From positions 42,722,841 through 42,786,840 of the forward strand of contig CM051513.1 of NCBI GenBank assembly GCA_028015205.1: a DNA stretch of 64,000 nucleotides. Direction: 5' to 3'. The position numbers were made by a program, and so were the translations under genes. The stretch comes from Mytilisepta virgata. Its lineage: Eukaryota > Mollusca > Bivalvia > Mytilida > Mytilidae. Below are positions 1 to 10,826 of this stretch, one piece after another (the first letter of the stretch is position 1; every line of letters starts with the position of its first letter). Below the pieces are notes generated by a model. The model had not been told where the DNA came from, made no database searches, and worked only from the letters and a program-made list of their open reading frames with translations.

Positions 1-130
1 TTTTACTCCATGTCAGTTTTGCTCTAAATGTTTTTGAGATAAAAGCCAAAAACTGCATTTTAACCCCTATGTTCTATTTTTAGCCATGGCTGCCATGTTT
101 CTCGATGGTTAAGAAAATAAAAAACAAGCA

Positions 131-671
131 GCTCAGTGGGCTGAGCCTGTATCTCTCACCTGGCAGTCACAAACTTTTGATTTGATTTGGCAGACTAGAT
201 TGATTTCTGAAAACTTTGTAAATGATCTTCTATAAATGCTTCATTCCAAGTATAAGTTCATTGGCCAAACGGTTTCAGAGGAGGTTTTAAATTTCGACCA
301 ATCAGAACATGTAAATGTTCATGACGGCCATTTTGTTTCATGGACCGGGTTGATTTATGCAACTTTGAAAAGGGCCTTCCATAGATGCCACATACCAAAA
401 ATCAATTCATTTGGCTTTACGGTTTCAGAGAAGTTTTAAATTTTGTCCAATCAGAACATGTAAATGTTCATAGCGGCCATTTTGTTTCACGGACCGGGAT
501 GATTTATGCAAACTTTGTAAAGGACCTTCCATAGAAGCTACAGGCCAAGTTTCAGTTTAATATGTCCAGGGGTTTCAGAGGAGAAGATGAAAATGTAAAA
601 GTTTATAGACTGACGGACGACGGATGCCAAGAGATGACAAAAGCTTACATTGCCTTTGGCAAGGTGGGCTA
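131..671 (+). repeat. Family 1 tandem-core element, copy a
   Basis: The left end has a hairpin (GCTCAG-TGGG-CTGAGC) followed by GTATCTCTCACCTGG. The core holds about two to three imperfect units of roughly 120-180 bp that share CGGCCATTTTGTTTCA and TTTCAGAG. The right end has ACGGACGACGGATGCCAAG, then a GCTTACATTGCC ... GGCAAGGTGGGCTAA inverted pair. The same ends and core words recur at 690, 2752, 8252, 24869 and 33914, so this is a dispersed family. By structure it resembles the tandem-core 'pearl' type elements described in bivalves (inference). Confidence 0.7.
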
Positions 672-689
672 ACAAAGTTCATACTACAT

Positions 690-831
690 ATCGTTAAGTT
701 CATTCCACCAAAGTTTGGTCGCAATTGGCAAGGTGGTTTCAGAGAAGAAGATATTTAAATAAAAAGTTGGACGACAGCAGATGCCAAGTAATGGCAATAG
801 CTCACATGCCCTTTAGGCCAGGTGAGCTACA
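690..831 (+). repeat. Family 1 element, right-end fragment (copy b)
   Basis: Only the last core unit and the right end remain. GGTGGTTTCAGAGAAGAAGA is followed by GGACGACAGCAGATGCCAAG and the terminal hairpin AGCTCACATGCCCTTTAGGC / CAGGTGAGCTA. It lies directly downstream of copy a. Confidence 0.65.
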
Positions 832-1035
832 TGTAAAAATGTGGAGCAGGTTGGAGGTTTCTAATTCTAATGTTTTGCATGGAAAATTTGTGCAGGAATT
901 CTCACTGTGAAGGAGTAGAATAGTAAACTTTGTGGTCAACCCGGCCACACATTCAACAAGTTTTGTGTATGTCAAATATTGTTTAAATCTGGTCATTAAA
1001 ATTTCTTTCCATCCATTTCATTGAGGAACCTGAGT

Positions 1036-1160
1036 GAGTTATCTTTTCCTAACCAATGTATGTAAGGGAGATAATTAAATGCTCTCCATTTTGTCCTGAG
1101 GCTAAAACAGAATCAAATTTATTATCTCCCTTACCTACATTGGTTAGGAAAATATAACTC
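1036..1160. mobile_element. Short palindromic MITE, 125 bp
   Basis: The two ends are about 40-bp inverted repeats. The left starts GAGTTATCTTTTCCTAACCA and the right, read on the minus strand, starts GAGTTATATTTTCCTAACCA; both continue AATGTANGTAAGGGAGATAAT. The centre has no coding capacity. A target-site duplication could not be settled. Confidence 0.7.
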
Positions 1161-1565
1161 AATCTGGTTTCTCATTTGGCCAACAACAAAAGTATGACGG
1201 CAAAAACTGTTCATGAAAATCCATTCTGGAAAAAATTCTAAAAATATCTGGGAGGACGGGATGACAATCTATCAGCTCATTGTGAAAATTCTTCAGGACG
1301 AGAGAGAGGCTGTTCTATGCAATATTAAAAGCTTGATTTATGTGTAATTTTAAAGATCCATATCTGATCTTGACAACCATAGTTAAAAACGAAAGGAGGT
1401 AATAAGATATAGATTTTTGTTGGTTCTCACGATAAAATGGATGTAAGAAGCAAAATTAAGAAAATTAATTCTGATTCCTGTTGTATTGATTGATTTTAAA
1501 CATTATGAATTCATATAACATATAATTTACAATATTTTCTGATATAATATTCTGATGAAGAGTAA

Positions 1566-1868
1566 GGCCACACCAAATAGATTTTTAGTTCCTTGAATTT
1601 TTTATGGCGACAAAAGGTTCGAGGAAGCAAATTTTTTCTTAAGGACTGGTTTTTTTTCAGCAATTATCAAATTTATATGTGGTGCAATATTTTTTAACTA
1701 AACCATTGCAAAACATTTTTAAAAATTTTAGGAGTGGGCAAACACTTCTTGAAAATTTCTTGAAAAATGAAGAATTTGGGATATTTTCAGGTTTTTTGCA
1801 AAAAGAAGCAGCCAAAATATATTTTCTTAATAAAATTTATAAAGTCCAGAAATCTATTTGGTGTGGCC
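1566..1868. mobile_element. MITE with GGCCACACCAAAT termini, copy 1
   Basis: The ends are inverted repeats beginning GGCCACACCAAATAGATTT. The body (303 bp) is AT-rich and non-coding; the short ORF in it is chance. A second copy of the family lies at 15475-15640 in the opposite half of the window. Confidence 0.65.
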
Positions 1869-2051
1869 AAAGATAGATAATTTACTTGATAGCTATTGGG
1901 CTATAATATATAAAAACTTAGATCCTCATCCATGATTTTTTACCTAAAATCAATATTTTTTGCCATATTATATGTAGCCGTGCAGCAAAATAAAAGATGA
2001 GAATCTGAGTGCCAGCAGTTCAGATTTTCTTTCTTCACCATGTTGAGCTCT

Positions 2052-2156
2052 CTGCTGTAATTGGATTGGCTAATAACAGCTGCAATTGGATTGGCTAATA
2101 ACTGCTGTACTTGGATTGGCTAATAACTGCAGCTGTGCTTGGATTGGCTAATAACT
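2052..2156 (+). repeat. Minisatellite of TTGGATTGGCTAATAAC units
   Basis: Four tandem copies of a roughly 24-27 bp unit with core TTGGATTGGCTAATAACTGC. Every unit carries ATTGGC, the inverted CCAAT box. No gene start is visible nearby, so a regulatory role is not supported. Confidence 0.75.
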
Positions 2157-2751
2157 ATGTTTTTTCCCGTTGGAAAATATTGTTATCAGTGAAAATAATT
2201 TTGAATTTTGCTTTAAAACAGTTTGAGGAATCTAGGAATTTCTTTGTCCTTAAAATGTACCGCATGCAATTCTTAAAAGATATGTACAGATCATGCTTAT
2301 GAGCAAATTAACAATAAACAATAGGTATCGTTTAAAAGATCATTCATTGTCTTTCTACAACCATACATCTAAAGTTCTGTCACTAATTCTGATCAATTCC
2401 TGTAAAACAAAACAACACTAATTTTACTAAGCAGAAATACACAGACAGTCCAAACCAAATTAAATAAATATTGTATGGTTGTTGCATGAATATGGGTGAA
2501 TACTGTCCCAAGCAGACTTTACATTGCATGTTCTGTTTTATTATATTGTAAGCAAGTGGCTTTTTATTCTTGTATATATGGAATGTTTTACACAGCTGAC
2601 AGTTACTGATTATGTTACTTCTAAATTTGATATATTCAACCAGAAGACTTAGAAAACGTGTTTTTTTAAACAAAGAAGAAATGTAAACAACACCTGAATT
2701 TGTACTTAGCGCACTAAAAAGCCTCTATAGATGTAGCTTTTACCACCTTTT

Positions 2752-3411
2752 TAGCTCACCTGGACTAAAAGGGCATGTGAGCTATTGCCATTACTTGGCT
2801 TCCATCGTCGTTGTAAACTTTACTTTAAAGATCTTCTCCTCTGAAACTACTAGGGCAATTAGAACAAACCTTGGCAGCAATGGTCTTTAGATGATTCTCT
2901 TTCAGGAATGTATCCGATGACCACGCCTGCCATCCGAGGTGGCAGCAAGAGCAGAACATAGTTCAACATAGGACCCTATGGGAAATGTACTTCAAGATCT
3001 TCCTGTCTGAAACCACTTGGCCAATTGGAACAAAACTTGGCAGCAATGGTCCTTAGATGGTCTTCTTTCAGAATTATATCTGATCACCCTGCCCAACATT
3101 CAAGATGGCAACCAAAGATAACTTAGTTTAACATAGGACTCTATTGGAAATTTACTTAAAGATCTACTTGTCCGAAACCACTTGACTAATTGGAACAACA
3201 CTTGACAGCAACAGTCTTTAGTTGGTTTTCTTTCGAATTGTATCTAATGACAATGTCCGCCAATGAATACTGCTGCCAGAGCCAAACATAGTTTAACAAA
3301 GTACCTAATGGGAAATATCAATGAAAGATCTTGTTTGAAACCAGCGAGCCAATTCGAACTTGACAGCAATGTTCCGGGTGAGCGATACAGGCTCCTGGGA
3401 GCCTCTAGTCT
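2752..3411 (-). repeat. Family 1 tandem-core element, copy c (reverse orientation)
   Basis: Read on the minus strand it starts at 3411 with AGGCTCCCAGGAGCCTGTAT and CGCTCACC, runs through about four imperfect core units (motifs CCAATTGGAACAAAACTTGG and TAGGACCCTATGGGAAA on the plus strand), and ends at 2752 with the GGCTTCCATCGTCGT tract and the AGCTCAC...GTGAGCTA hairpin. Ends and core match the copies at 8252 and 33914. Confidence 0.75.
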
Positions 3412-4146
3412 TATATACCAAACATATATATATAGAAACCACAGTATCTGCCTTGCATTGCCTTGCCTTCTAGGTCACATATAGTAATAAATATTTTCTA
3501 CAATTTTCACATTTCTTTCAAGACAATAAGAGAATTACAGTACGCCCGGCGACTTTTAGCATGGAATCACTATGGTCCGACATCGGTGAAATGAAGAAAA
3601 TGTAGGCGAAAATTAAAAAATTCACCGACATCCCACCGTGAAATGTCGGTGAAAAAACGCATGGTGTGTTGTCGGTGAATTTATTGAAAAACGCCGACAT
3701 TAATTATCAAACGTCGGTGAAAAAAGACGGTGAAAAAGAGATTTTTATTCAAATACATATGTAAATCAATATCCCAAAATGGAATGTTTCATAAATTTTT
3801 ATTTTTTATTTCAGGTCTCCAGACTATCATCGTATACGTCTTGTTACATTTTTCAAAATATTATTTAAAACAATGAGTGCACATGTTTATGTGATTATTA
3901 CATTTTATTTGTTTGTATTGCTATTGTATCAGATCTATATGTATTGTTTCAACAATTAAAATAAAAGAGACAGGATGTCATTGAGTTATTTTGTGGCTTC
4001 TCAGCCCGTAATGGGCTTGTGATAATCAAGGCTAATTGAAGTCATCTTGGCTAGGGTTATACAAACATGCTTTTGTTATTTGATGATTACATGGCCGATC
4101 CCTTTTTACTCAATACTGTAATAAGAAGCCATTCGAAATAAATAAA

Positions 4147-5183
4147 ATGTATAAAATAAGACTACCCTACTTTATGTTCACAATCGTCTTGAAAATGTCG
4201 TTACGCACGCTGCTTATGAAAGATCCAACTCACTTTCTCGTAAAGTACACAGTTGACCAAAAGACTCAAGTCAGATCAAGAGGGTTTATAAAGACTGATG
4301 GAAAGGTACGTTTATTTACTTTAATTGACTTTATTCATATATTTAAGCTAAGACCTATCTTTGAAAAAGACTTCGTACATGTCAGTGCGAGGCGAGAAAT
4401 ATTGTAGGTTTCCAAAATGTCTATCGTAATTATACCATGCCATTTGTTATAAACAATAATGTATAGATGACCTCTATACAGTCAAATTGTAAAACACGTA
4501 TATTTTATAGCCTATTGGTAAAGATTAAGAGCATTGAAAGTACATGTATTTGTACGTCGACACGCAAGTGTTTTAAAAATGTTAAGCGTTAAATACTTGC
4601 AATTTTTATTGTTTATCCAGATCGCACATTACAGAATGCAACAGACAGAAGGCTTGAAGTAATGAACAGACGTCTTCTCGCCCTTGAGAGAAATACAACA
4701 GAAATTAAAACCCTCCTTGGTTACCTCCTTCAACTGCAACAATCACAGCCGCAGCAACAACAACCACAGCCGCAGCAACAACAACCACAGCAGCAGCAAC
4801 AACTACAGCAGCAACAACTACCACAGCAGCAACAACAACCACAAGTGCACACACAAGCTTTCACTGATATTCCACATCAATTCATTATTTCCGTCGATGA
4901 ACTTACTAGGCTGGAAGCATCATCCTTTAATGCAGGTCATTTCGCGTGCAAATTAGTTGCCAAGCTATACCCAGAACTTTTTGGTCCGGACAACTTACGC
5001 AAACAGTATTCTTATTTTGGAAATGGCAAACTGAATAAGAGGGAGTTGGACCCTCAAAGGAAAGGTTATGTCCAGCGCTACGTGCTGTATTTCCATCCTA
5101 ATTTGAAGGATCCAAAGATCTATCAAAGTATGGTGATTACAAAGATCAATGAAATGCTCCGCCGTCCAGTGAAAGCCAATTAA
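4147..5183 (+). CDS. Poly-Q protein with C-terminal BEN domain, two exons
   Basis: Exon 1 is 4147-4305 (the in-frame ATG at 4195 is an alternative start) and ends with GGAAAG|gtacgt in phase 0. Exon 2 is 4635-5183, after the acceptor CACATTACAG, also in phase 0, so the two join in frame. An acceptor at 4620 would break the frame. Exon 2 begins with a short amphipathic stretch (RRLLALERNTTEIKTLLGYL), which could pair as a coiled coil. It is followed by about 35 residues rich in Gln and Pro encoded by CAG/CAA/CCA codons, then a BEN domain of about 95 residues beginning SVDELTRLEASSF and containing NKRELDP, YVLYFHP and VITKINEMLRR. BEN domains are helical DNA- and protein-binding modules of chromatin factors; that is family knowledge. 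The gene lies wholly between inverted repeats, so it is probably a transposon protein or a captured host gene. An AATAAA occurs about 165 bases past the stop. The splice model is inferred. Confidence 0.75.
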
Positions 5184-6432
5184 TAATTTATAGACATAAT
5201 TTTGAAATCCATTGTGTTATAAATTGTTTATTAATATTGTGTATTCTAAAAGTCTGATGATACATGTAAATGTAAAATAATGTATAATAATTTTTAATTT
5301 ATTTCAATGCATCTATTAAAAACTAATTAATCTGTTAATTTACACTGAAATAAAATCATATTTAGCTTAATCTTGTATATGTATATAAAAGTATGAATTA
5401 TTGTTGTGATTTTGTTATTAAAGTAAAATAAAATATGAATATTATATTAGAATTTTTCAATGACGTCCTCGGGTGCAATTATACTGATTAAGAAGAATAT
5501 CTGCAAGTATTACACCTGTCCAGTAAATCAATTTTTTAAAATACTGGTATATGAAATATTGCAGAAAAAATATCTTCTCCCTTTCCATTTCACATCCTTT
5601 GTAGTGTCCTGTAACAGAAAAAAAAATTATTTGCAGTTAAGGCCGAAGCAACTTTTTCTGAACTGCTATACCCGGGTGCTATACATGTCACTGCCATAGA
5701 ATTTCCTGTCATTAAAATTAGATTAAAAAAATACACATTTCAATGACCGCATAGTGTTTGGCACTTCAAGCAGTTTCTTTCCATGTTACTGAAAAACAAA
5801 TTAAAAAATAACTTATTAAACGGCCGGGGGAGGGGGGGGTACAACTTTAATATCAAATGAGAAAAGAACCAATAATACACCGGACAGACCTTTATCCACG
5901 GTCATCCCGGTGGCAAAATTTCAACTTTACTAACTCGTGTATTAAAGCTTTTCAATCAAATTGAGGTACTGAGCAAGACCCGGCATTTCGTTTTTTGTTT
6001 TTTTGTGTTTTTTTAAGTTTTACCGCTTAGATGACCGTCCTTTGAAGTTTGTGATGACAGTTCTTTTAACATAATAAGAATCTGACCGAGTTGTGAGCGT
6101 CATTGTTTGGGATCTCGTAACAAAATAGAATCTGTATAAGTTTTGTTTTCCGTGTATCATTTAAAACGTAAATAAAACACGAACAAAACTGAAATAAAAT
6201 AAGTGCAACAATAAACACTGACACAGCATTGAGTTGCTAAGAAAAACATACTCCTTACGAGCAACAACTCTATATGTAACTTATATACCGTTTTTTTTAA
6301 TTTTTTAACATTTTTTCTACATATGTACCCAAATATGGTCTTCGGAACTAAAATAATAACATAAATAGAAAGTTTTGTTCCTTGTTTACATGTATATAAA
6401 ATGTAAACTGAAGTCTTTGCCTAGAGTACGAT
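5184..6432. other. Non-coding 3' half of the BEN transposon
   Basis: AT-rich sequence with polyadenylation-like AATAAA words near 5349 and a G-rich stretch near 5824-5838. No ORF here looks coding. Confidence 0.5.
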
Positions 6433-6878
6433 TTCACCGACATTTACGGTGTTAGGGTTCAATTTCACCGACACTTGCGGTGTCAGGGTTCAATTTCACC
6501 AACAATTTAGGACAACATTATCGATTTTCACCACGAAATTTCACCGTATTTTCACCGACATTTTACGGTGTTTTTTATCAATTCTCTGCCGCGTCACCGA
6601 CAAAAAACACCGACCGTAGAGATTTCATGCTAAAACTCTCTGTGCATACTGTAAGCATCATATCAAAATAAACATTGAACTACTGCAAATATTAACACTA
6701 AAATTATTATTTGTTACTAGAAAAAAATATTCAAACCTCTTCTCATTTTACATTATACTTAATTAGCAGTATTCAAATCGGTCTCCAGTCAATCTCATGT
6801 TTACTATTTTAATATTTTTTATACAGACTTGCATACAAATTGGCAAAATGCCCAATAAAAGATGCTCAGTGTATTAGG

Positions 6879-7231
6879 ATGGATGGATGAATTATTGTTT
6901 AACGTCCAGTGGCAACCAGGTGCATATCATGACAAGAACATGTTGATATGAATGTAATGCCTGCTTTGTACTAGACCGACACGCTAAGTTGGATTTTTAA
7001 TGTGCTAGCTCACGAGGTAACTGTCTGGAGGAAGACATATCACATCACTCGGACACAGTATATACTGACTCCGAGCCGACCAGTCTTTGCTCTTACTCCT
7101 AGATGCCGCATGCTTGGCGGAGAAGCAGCAAATACCAATTTTAATGTCTTTGGTTTGACCCAGCTGGGGATCAAACCCGCCACCTTCCGCACTCAGGGCG
7201 AGCACGCTACCACGAGACCACCGAGGCAGTC
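6879..7231 (-). mobile_element. tRNA-derived SINE with 12-bp target-site duplication
   Basis: On the minus strand the element starts at 7231 with GACTGCCTCGGTGGTCTCGT and contains A-box-like TGGTCTCGTGG and B-box-like GGGTTTGATCCCC. It ends with ACGTTAAACAATAATTCATC followed by a short CATC repeat. CAGTGTATTAGG occurs at 6867-6878 and again at 7232-7243, an exact 12-bp duplication that fixes both ends. The tRNA-like head would serve as an internal RNA polymerase III promoter; this is not a tRNA gene. Confidence 0.85.
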
Positions 7232-7243
7232 CAGTGTATTAGG

Positions 7244-8251
7244 TATGATCTACATGAAGTCCTTATGGTCAATGTAATACTGAAGTATCATAAAACTTAC
7301 ATTAGAGATGTCTTCTTTTATTTAAAAAAAAAATTAGCAAACATTCTTGCATTTTTCTGTCTTTGAATTTAACCTGAAAGAAAAGGTTAAAAAAATTAAT
7401 TCAACTTTTCTGAATCTTCTTCAATTATGGAATATTTTTAACATGTTGTGAGATAATTTCCAGCAATTTCAATTTTACAATTTAAATAATTTACTTATAT
7501 TTTATAATGCAATATCATTTTGTTTTGTAAAATAAATGACAATTTTTTTTATATCTTTTCTGCAATAAACCACTTAAATTTCGAGAGAGCTGCTGGTATA
7601 ATATGCAGAAATAATTGTCAGAAAAAGTGAAAATTTCAATGTAAATTTTAATGTTGGTGGGAGGATCAAAACCATGGAATAACATACAAAATCTGATGTT
7701 ATTCCATAGACAAACCCAAACTTCTAAGATTTAGTTTAGAGATTCGTTATCCTGTTTTCTGAAACATGCTGACCCAATGCAAATGAACCAGTTCAAATCA
7801 CAAATTAATGCATACAATCTCATTGTCTTCCAAACAAACAAATATGAAAGTTTAAATTAAATGTATATGAAAATTATTACCAACTACACACAACTTTTTA
7901 TTTTTATTTTTTACATGCTGGTCGAAACTTTTAAGTTTGTTGTTGTTTTTTTTTCACGATTTTATATTTAGTTTTGTTTGACTTGTGTATTTCGTACATT
8001 TTAGTCGTTTTACACCCCTTTTGACAACTCACCATTTCCATTTATTTTTCTTGTTATCTTTTATGTTTTACACAGGTTTTGTTAAAGACAAGTATTCTGT
8101 TTATACAGGTTTCGTTTCAGACAGGTTTCACTGTCAATTACTTTGGCAAGGAAACTCATACAATATGTTACTCAATACGTTTTTAAAACTTTATTATCAT
8201 CGCAAATATTTGTTGTGGAAGACTGGCTCCACTTGATAAAATCTGATCAAC
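7244..8251. other. AT-rich intergenic stretch
   Basis: No supported gene, RNA or structured repeat was found. The short ORFs at 7985-8361 have low complexity and run into the next repeat. Confidence 0.5.
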
Positions 8252-9034
8252 TAGAAGCTTCCAGGAGCCTGTATTGCTCACCTGGACTATGTCCATCTTA
8301 CCTGGCAACCTGTCAAGTTCCAACTGGCTCACTGGTATCAAACAAGAAGATCTTTCAGTGATTTTTCCACTTAGGTTCTATGTTTAATACTGTTTGGCTT
8401 TGGCGGCCATCTTGGATGACGGATGGGCTCATAGGATATACTTCTGAAAGGGGACCACGTAAGGACCATTGCTGTCAAGTTTTGTTCCAATTGGACAAGT
8501 TGTTTCAGATAAGAAGATCTTTAATTAAATTCCCCATCTTGGATGACGGGCCGGATCATCGGATATATTTCTGAATGAGGATCACCTAAGGACAATTGGC
8601 CAAGTGGTTTCAAACATGAAGATCTTGAATTAAATTTCCCATAGGGTCCTATATTCAACTATTTTCAGCTATGGCGGCCATCTTGGATGGTGGATGTTGT
8701 CATCGGATATTATTCTCAAAGAGGACCACCTAAGGACCATTGCTGCTAAGTTTTGTTCTAATTGCCAAACTGGTTACAGACAAGAAGATCTTAAATTAAA
8801 TTCCCCATAGGGTCCTATGTTAATCTATGTTCGGCTCTGGTGGCCATCTTGGATGATGGGCAGGGTCATTGGATATAATTATAAAAGAGGACCACCTAAG
8901 GACCATTGCTGCCAAGTTTTGTTCCAATTGGCCCAGTGGTTTCAGAGGAGAAGATATTTAAAGGAAACTTTACGACGACGACGGACGCCAAGTGATGGCA
9001 ATAGTTCACATGGCCCTGTGGGCCTGGTATGCTA
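8252..9034 (+). repeat. Family 1 tandem-core element, copy d
   Basis: The left end is ACTAGAAGCTTCCAGGAGCC with TGTATTGCTCACCTGG. At least four core units follow, each with GGCGGCCATCTTGGATGA, AGGACCATTGCTG and a final AAGAAGATCTT. The right end is TTTACGACGACGACGGACGC, then GCAATAGTTCACATGGCCCT / GTGGGCCTGGTATGCTAA. Orientation is opposite to copy c. Confidence 0.75.
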
Positions 9035-9109
9035 AAAAGGTAATTTCACACCCTAATTTTGATGGTAACATTGTCCAAAAGACTAGTAAATTTGTAATGT
9101 AACATTTAC

Positions 9110-9615
9110 CAGCTGAGTATGAATTTTCATCATCTCTTTGATCTTCTTTCTTTATTGTCTGATGTGTAAATGTGCATTCTGCTGAGGTTATCTTGGATGA
9201 GCAACCTGTCTGAAATTTTCTGCAATGCTTGGTCATTCTTTTTAATTCTTTCATATCAAAAACTGGCTTTCCGTTTTTAATTCTATCCACTAAATCTCCA
9301 TTACCTAGATATTTCATCTGCTTCCTTATCGGATTATTATTTTTTATACAAAATACCATGGATATGTTGCAGGTCTTTAAACTTGCGAGTCTCTTTATCT
9401 GTTTTTCAATCTGTTTCATTGCTCCTGATTTGATTCTTCTTTCATTACTTTGTAACGCTTGGAAAGCATCATCTTCTGTGGCATATGTCTTCTTTTTTAC
9501 GGCAAATTTGTGTCTGGTGGTAGCATTTTTTTTCCTTACATGTGATTGACTCCATACATTCTTTAATCTTGATTTTATTACACCTACAATCAATGCAGCA
9601 AGACTTAAGTTTGTT
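9110..9615 (-). CDS. Candidate exon of unknown protein
   Basis: An open minus-strand frame of about 168 codons in AT-rich DNA. It is bounded by an acceptor (CAATATCAG before 9615) and a donor (CAGCTG|gtaaat after 9110). Incoming phase is 2 and outgoing phase is 1. The translation is Lys-rich, with SNERRIKSGAMKQIEKQIKR (helical, charged) and NGDLVDRIKNGKPVFDMKEL. I do not recognise a family. It could be a downstream exon of the minus-strand zinc-finger locus, but its phase does not match the last exon found there. The overlapping plus-strand ORF at 9229-9549 is a hydrophobic antisense shadow. Confidence 0.4.
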
Positions 9616-9718
9616 CTGATATTGATTATCATGGTAATAGAAAATCAATCAAATATGAAAAAAACCAAAACACCACAAAAAAAATAAAATAATAAAAATA
9701 TACATGTATAAAATACAA

Positions 9719-10165
9719 TAGTGGAAACACTACATGTCTCGCCTGAGCACCCAAAATGCATTAAAAGAAATTAAGGTCAAGGTCAAAAGGCAAGTGTCAT
9801 ACCGATATGTATCCACTAAGATCTATCTATTGACCAAACACAGATGGGTCTAGGTATTACAGTTGTTAAAAACTGGACTTAATCAAGAAACTTGGATGAA
9901 AGTCACTCAACCATGAAATTGAGGTCAAGGTCCTAAAAATAAATGAACCTAAATGCAAAACTTATTAACCAGTGTAGTTCAAGCATAAAATGTAGGCCAT
10001 AATGACCCAATTATTATATTACTGCTCAGTACTACTCAAGGCACATCCACTGATATGATTCATTGAAACACTATGTTTAGTTCAAAAGAAATTAACCTAA
10101 ATGCAAAACTTAACCACATAGTTTGGACGTACAGACAGACATGTTTAACTCTATATATTCCCCAT
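9719..10165 (+). repeat. Family 3 tandem-core element, short copy
   Basis: Starts with a hairpin (AGTG-GAAA-CACT) and ACATGTCTCGCCTGAG, the same head as the element at 21165. The core holds ATTGAGGTCAAGGTC and GGGTCTAGGTATTACAGTTG units, about two to three copies. The right end contains GGACGTACAGACAGACATG. Confidence 0.6.
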
Positions 10166-10167
10166 CC

Positions 10168-10338
10168 ACATTCGTGGGTGGGACATAAAAATGTCTGTCC
10201 TGGTAAAAATTTGAATAGAAATAAAGTATCTGGATCATAAATAACCACACGATTCATCTGAATGTCCTGAATGTTCCCTACAACATAATGGCAACAACCT
10301 CTGTAATTATTGGTCAACTTTGGAAATGTAACATTCAT
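10168..10338 (-). CDS. Candidate exon, unknown protein
   Basis: A minus-strand open frame whose translation is not low-complexity: TNNYRGCCHYVVGNIQDIQM, then NRVVIYDPDTLFLF and CPTHECGWGIYR, with several Cys. The open frame runs on toward 10060 into the family 3 repeat, so only the upstream part is likely to be coding. No family recognised and no clean splice pair found. Confidence 0.25.
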
Positions 10339-10426
10339 AACTTATTTTCATTCACAATGTATACAAACAACAAACTAGTAAGTTTCTATTTGAAAAATAT
10401 ATTCTCTTATGATGGTGCGTTGTTAT

Positions 10427-10661
10427 CTATTTCCTGGGCGATGAATTATTTGTCATAACTAATTCCCCATCATTGATATGAACAAGTGTTACGAGAAATT
10501 CTTTTATCTGATTGGCCTTGATCCAAATGTTGCTGTTTCCTGATTTGACGAAATCTGCTAGGTCATTGTTGAAAGTCACCGTTGCATATTTGACGTCAAA
10601 GAAAAAAGAATGTTTAGGTTTCCCGCGGGTCGGATGCCCAATCACAAACAAACAAATATTC
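10427..10661 (-). CDS. Candidate exon, unknown protein
   Basis: Minus-strand frame after the acceptor TTCTTTAG. It reads IGHPTRGKPKHSFFFDVKYA and NIWIKANQIKEFLVTLVHIN and ends at a stop near 10427. Taken in the phase required by the exon ending at 11213, the first codons instead read GIFVCL and stop, which would make this a short terminal exon plus 3' UTR of the zinc-finger locus. I cannot choose between the two. Confidence 0.3.
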
Positions 10662-10701
10662 CTAAAGAATTATAAGAGAAATAGGTTGAACAACTCGTAA
10701 A

Positions 10702-10826
10702 AATTAGATAACGCTTGATATCAACTCTTGTTATTTAATTTGGACTTAATAATAAACTCGACAAAGGCTCGTTTATTATTATATCCAAATTAAACAACTT
10801 GATTCGATATCAAGCGATATCTAATT
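10702..10826. repeat. Foldback inverted repeat, 125 bp
   Basis: The arms AATTAGATAACGCTTGATAT and, on the minus strand from 10826, AATTAGATATCGCTTGATAT pair over about 58 bp around a very short loop near 10762. The pairing includes TTTAATTTGGA and AATAATAAAC. Likely a foldback-type MITE. Confidence 0.7.

Larger units (their letters stand above)
3535..6654 (+). mobile_element. DNA transposon carrying a BEN-domain gene
   Basis: A 3.1-kb segment bounded by 43-bp inverted repeats: the left TIR at 3535-3577 starts TTACAGTACGCCCGGCGA, and the right TIR at 6612-6654, read on the minus strand, starts TTACAGTATGCACAGAGA. Both contain TTTTAGCATGNAATC and end GGTC. Just inside each TIR is an array of TTCACCGACA / TGTCGGTGAA motifs (3579-3742 and 6433-6611), facing inward in mirror image, as expected for transposase-binding subterminal repeats. 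The flanks do not give a clear target-site duplication; TTA/TAA could belong to the TIR. The only convincing coding content is the BEN-domain gene at 4147-5183. No catalytic transposase was found, so the element may be non-autonomous or use an unrecognised nuclease. CAGT-type ends recall the CACTA/Chapaev and P groups, but I do not assign a superfamily. Confidence 0.7.

Noticed and set aside
3535..3537. TTA target-site duplication of the BEN transposon
   Set aside because: The right flank reads TAA, which makes the bases part of the inverted repeat rather than a direct duplication.
7140..7232. tRNA gene on the minus strand
   Set aside because: A- and B-box-like words are present, but the cloverleaf is poor and the segment is the head of a SINE with a duplication at both ends.
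9229..9549. Hydrophobic 106-residue plus-strand ORF
   Set aside because: It is the antisense of a better minus-strand frame and consists of codons complementary to Lys/Glu-rich sequence.
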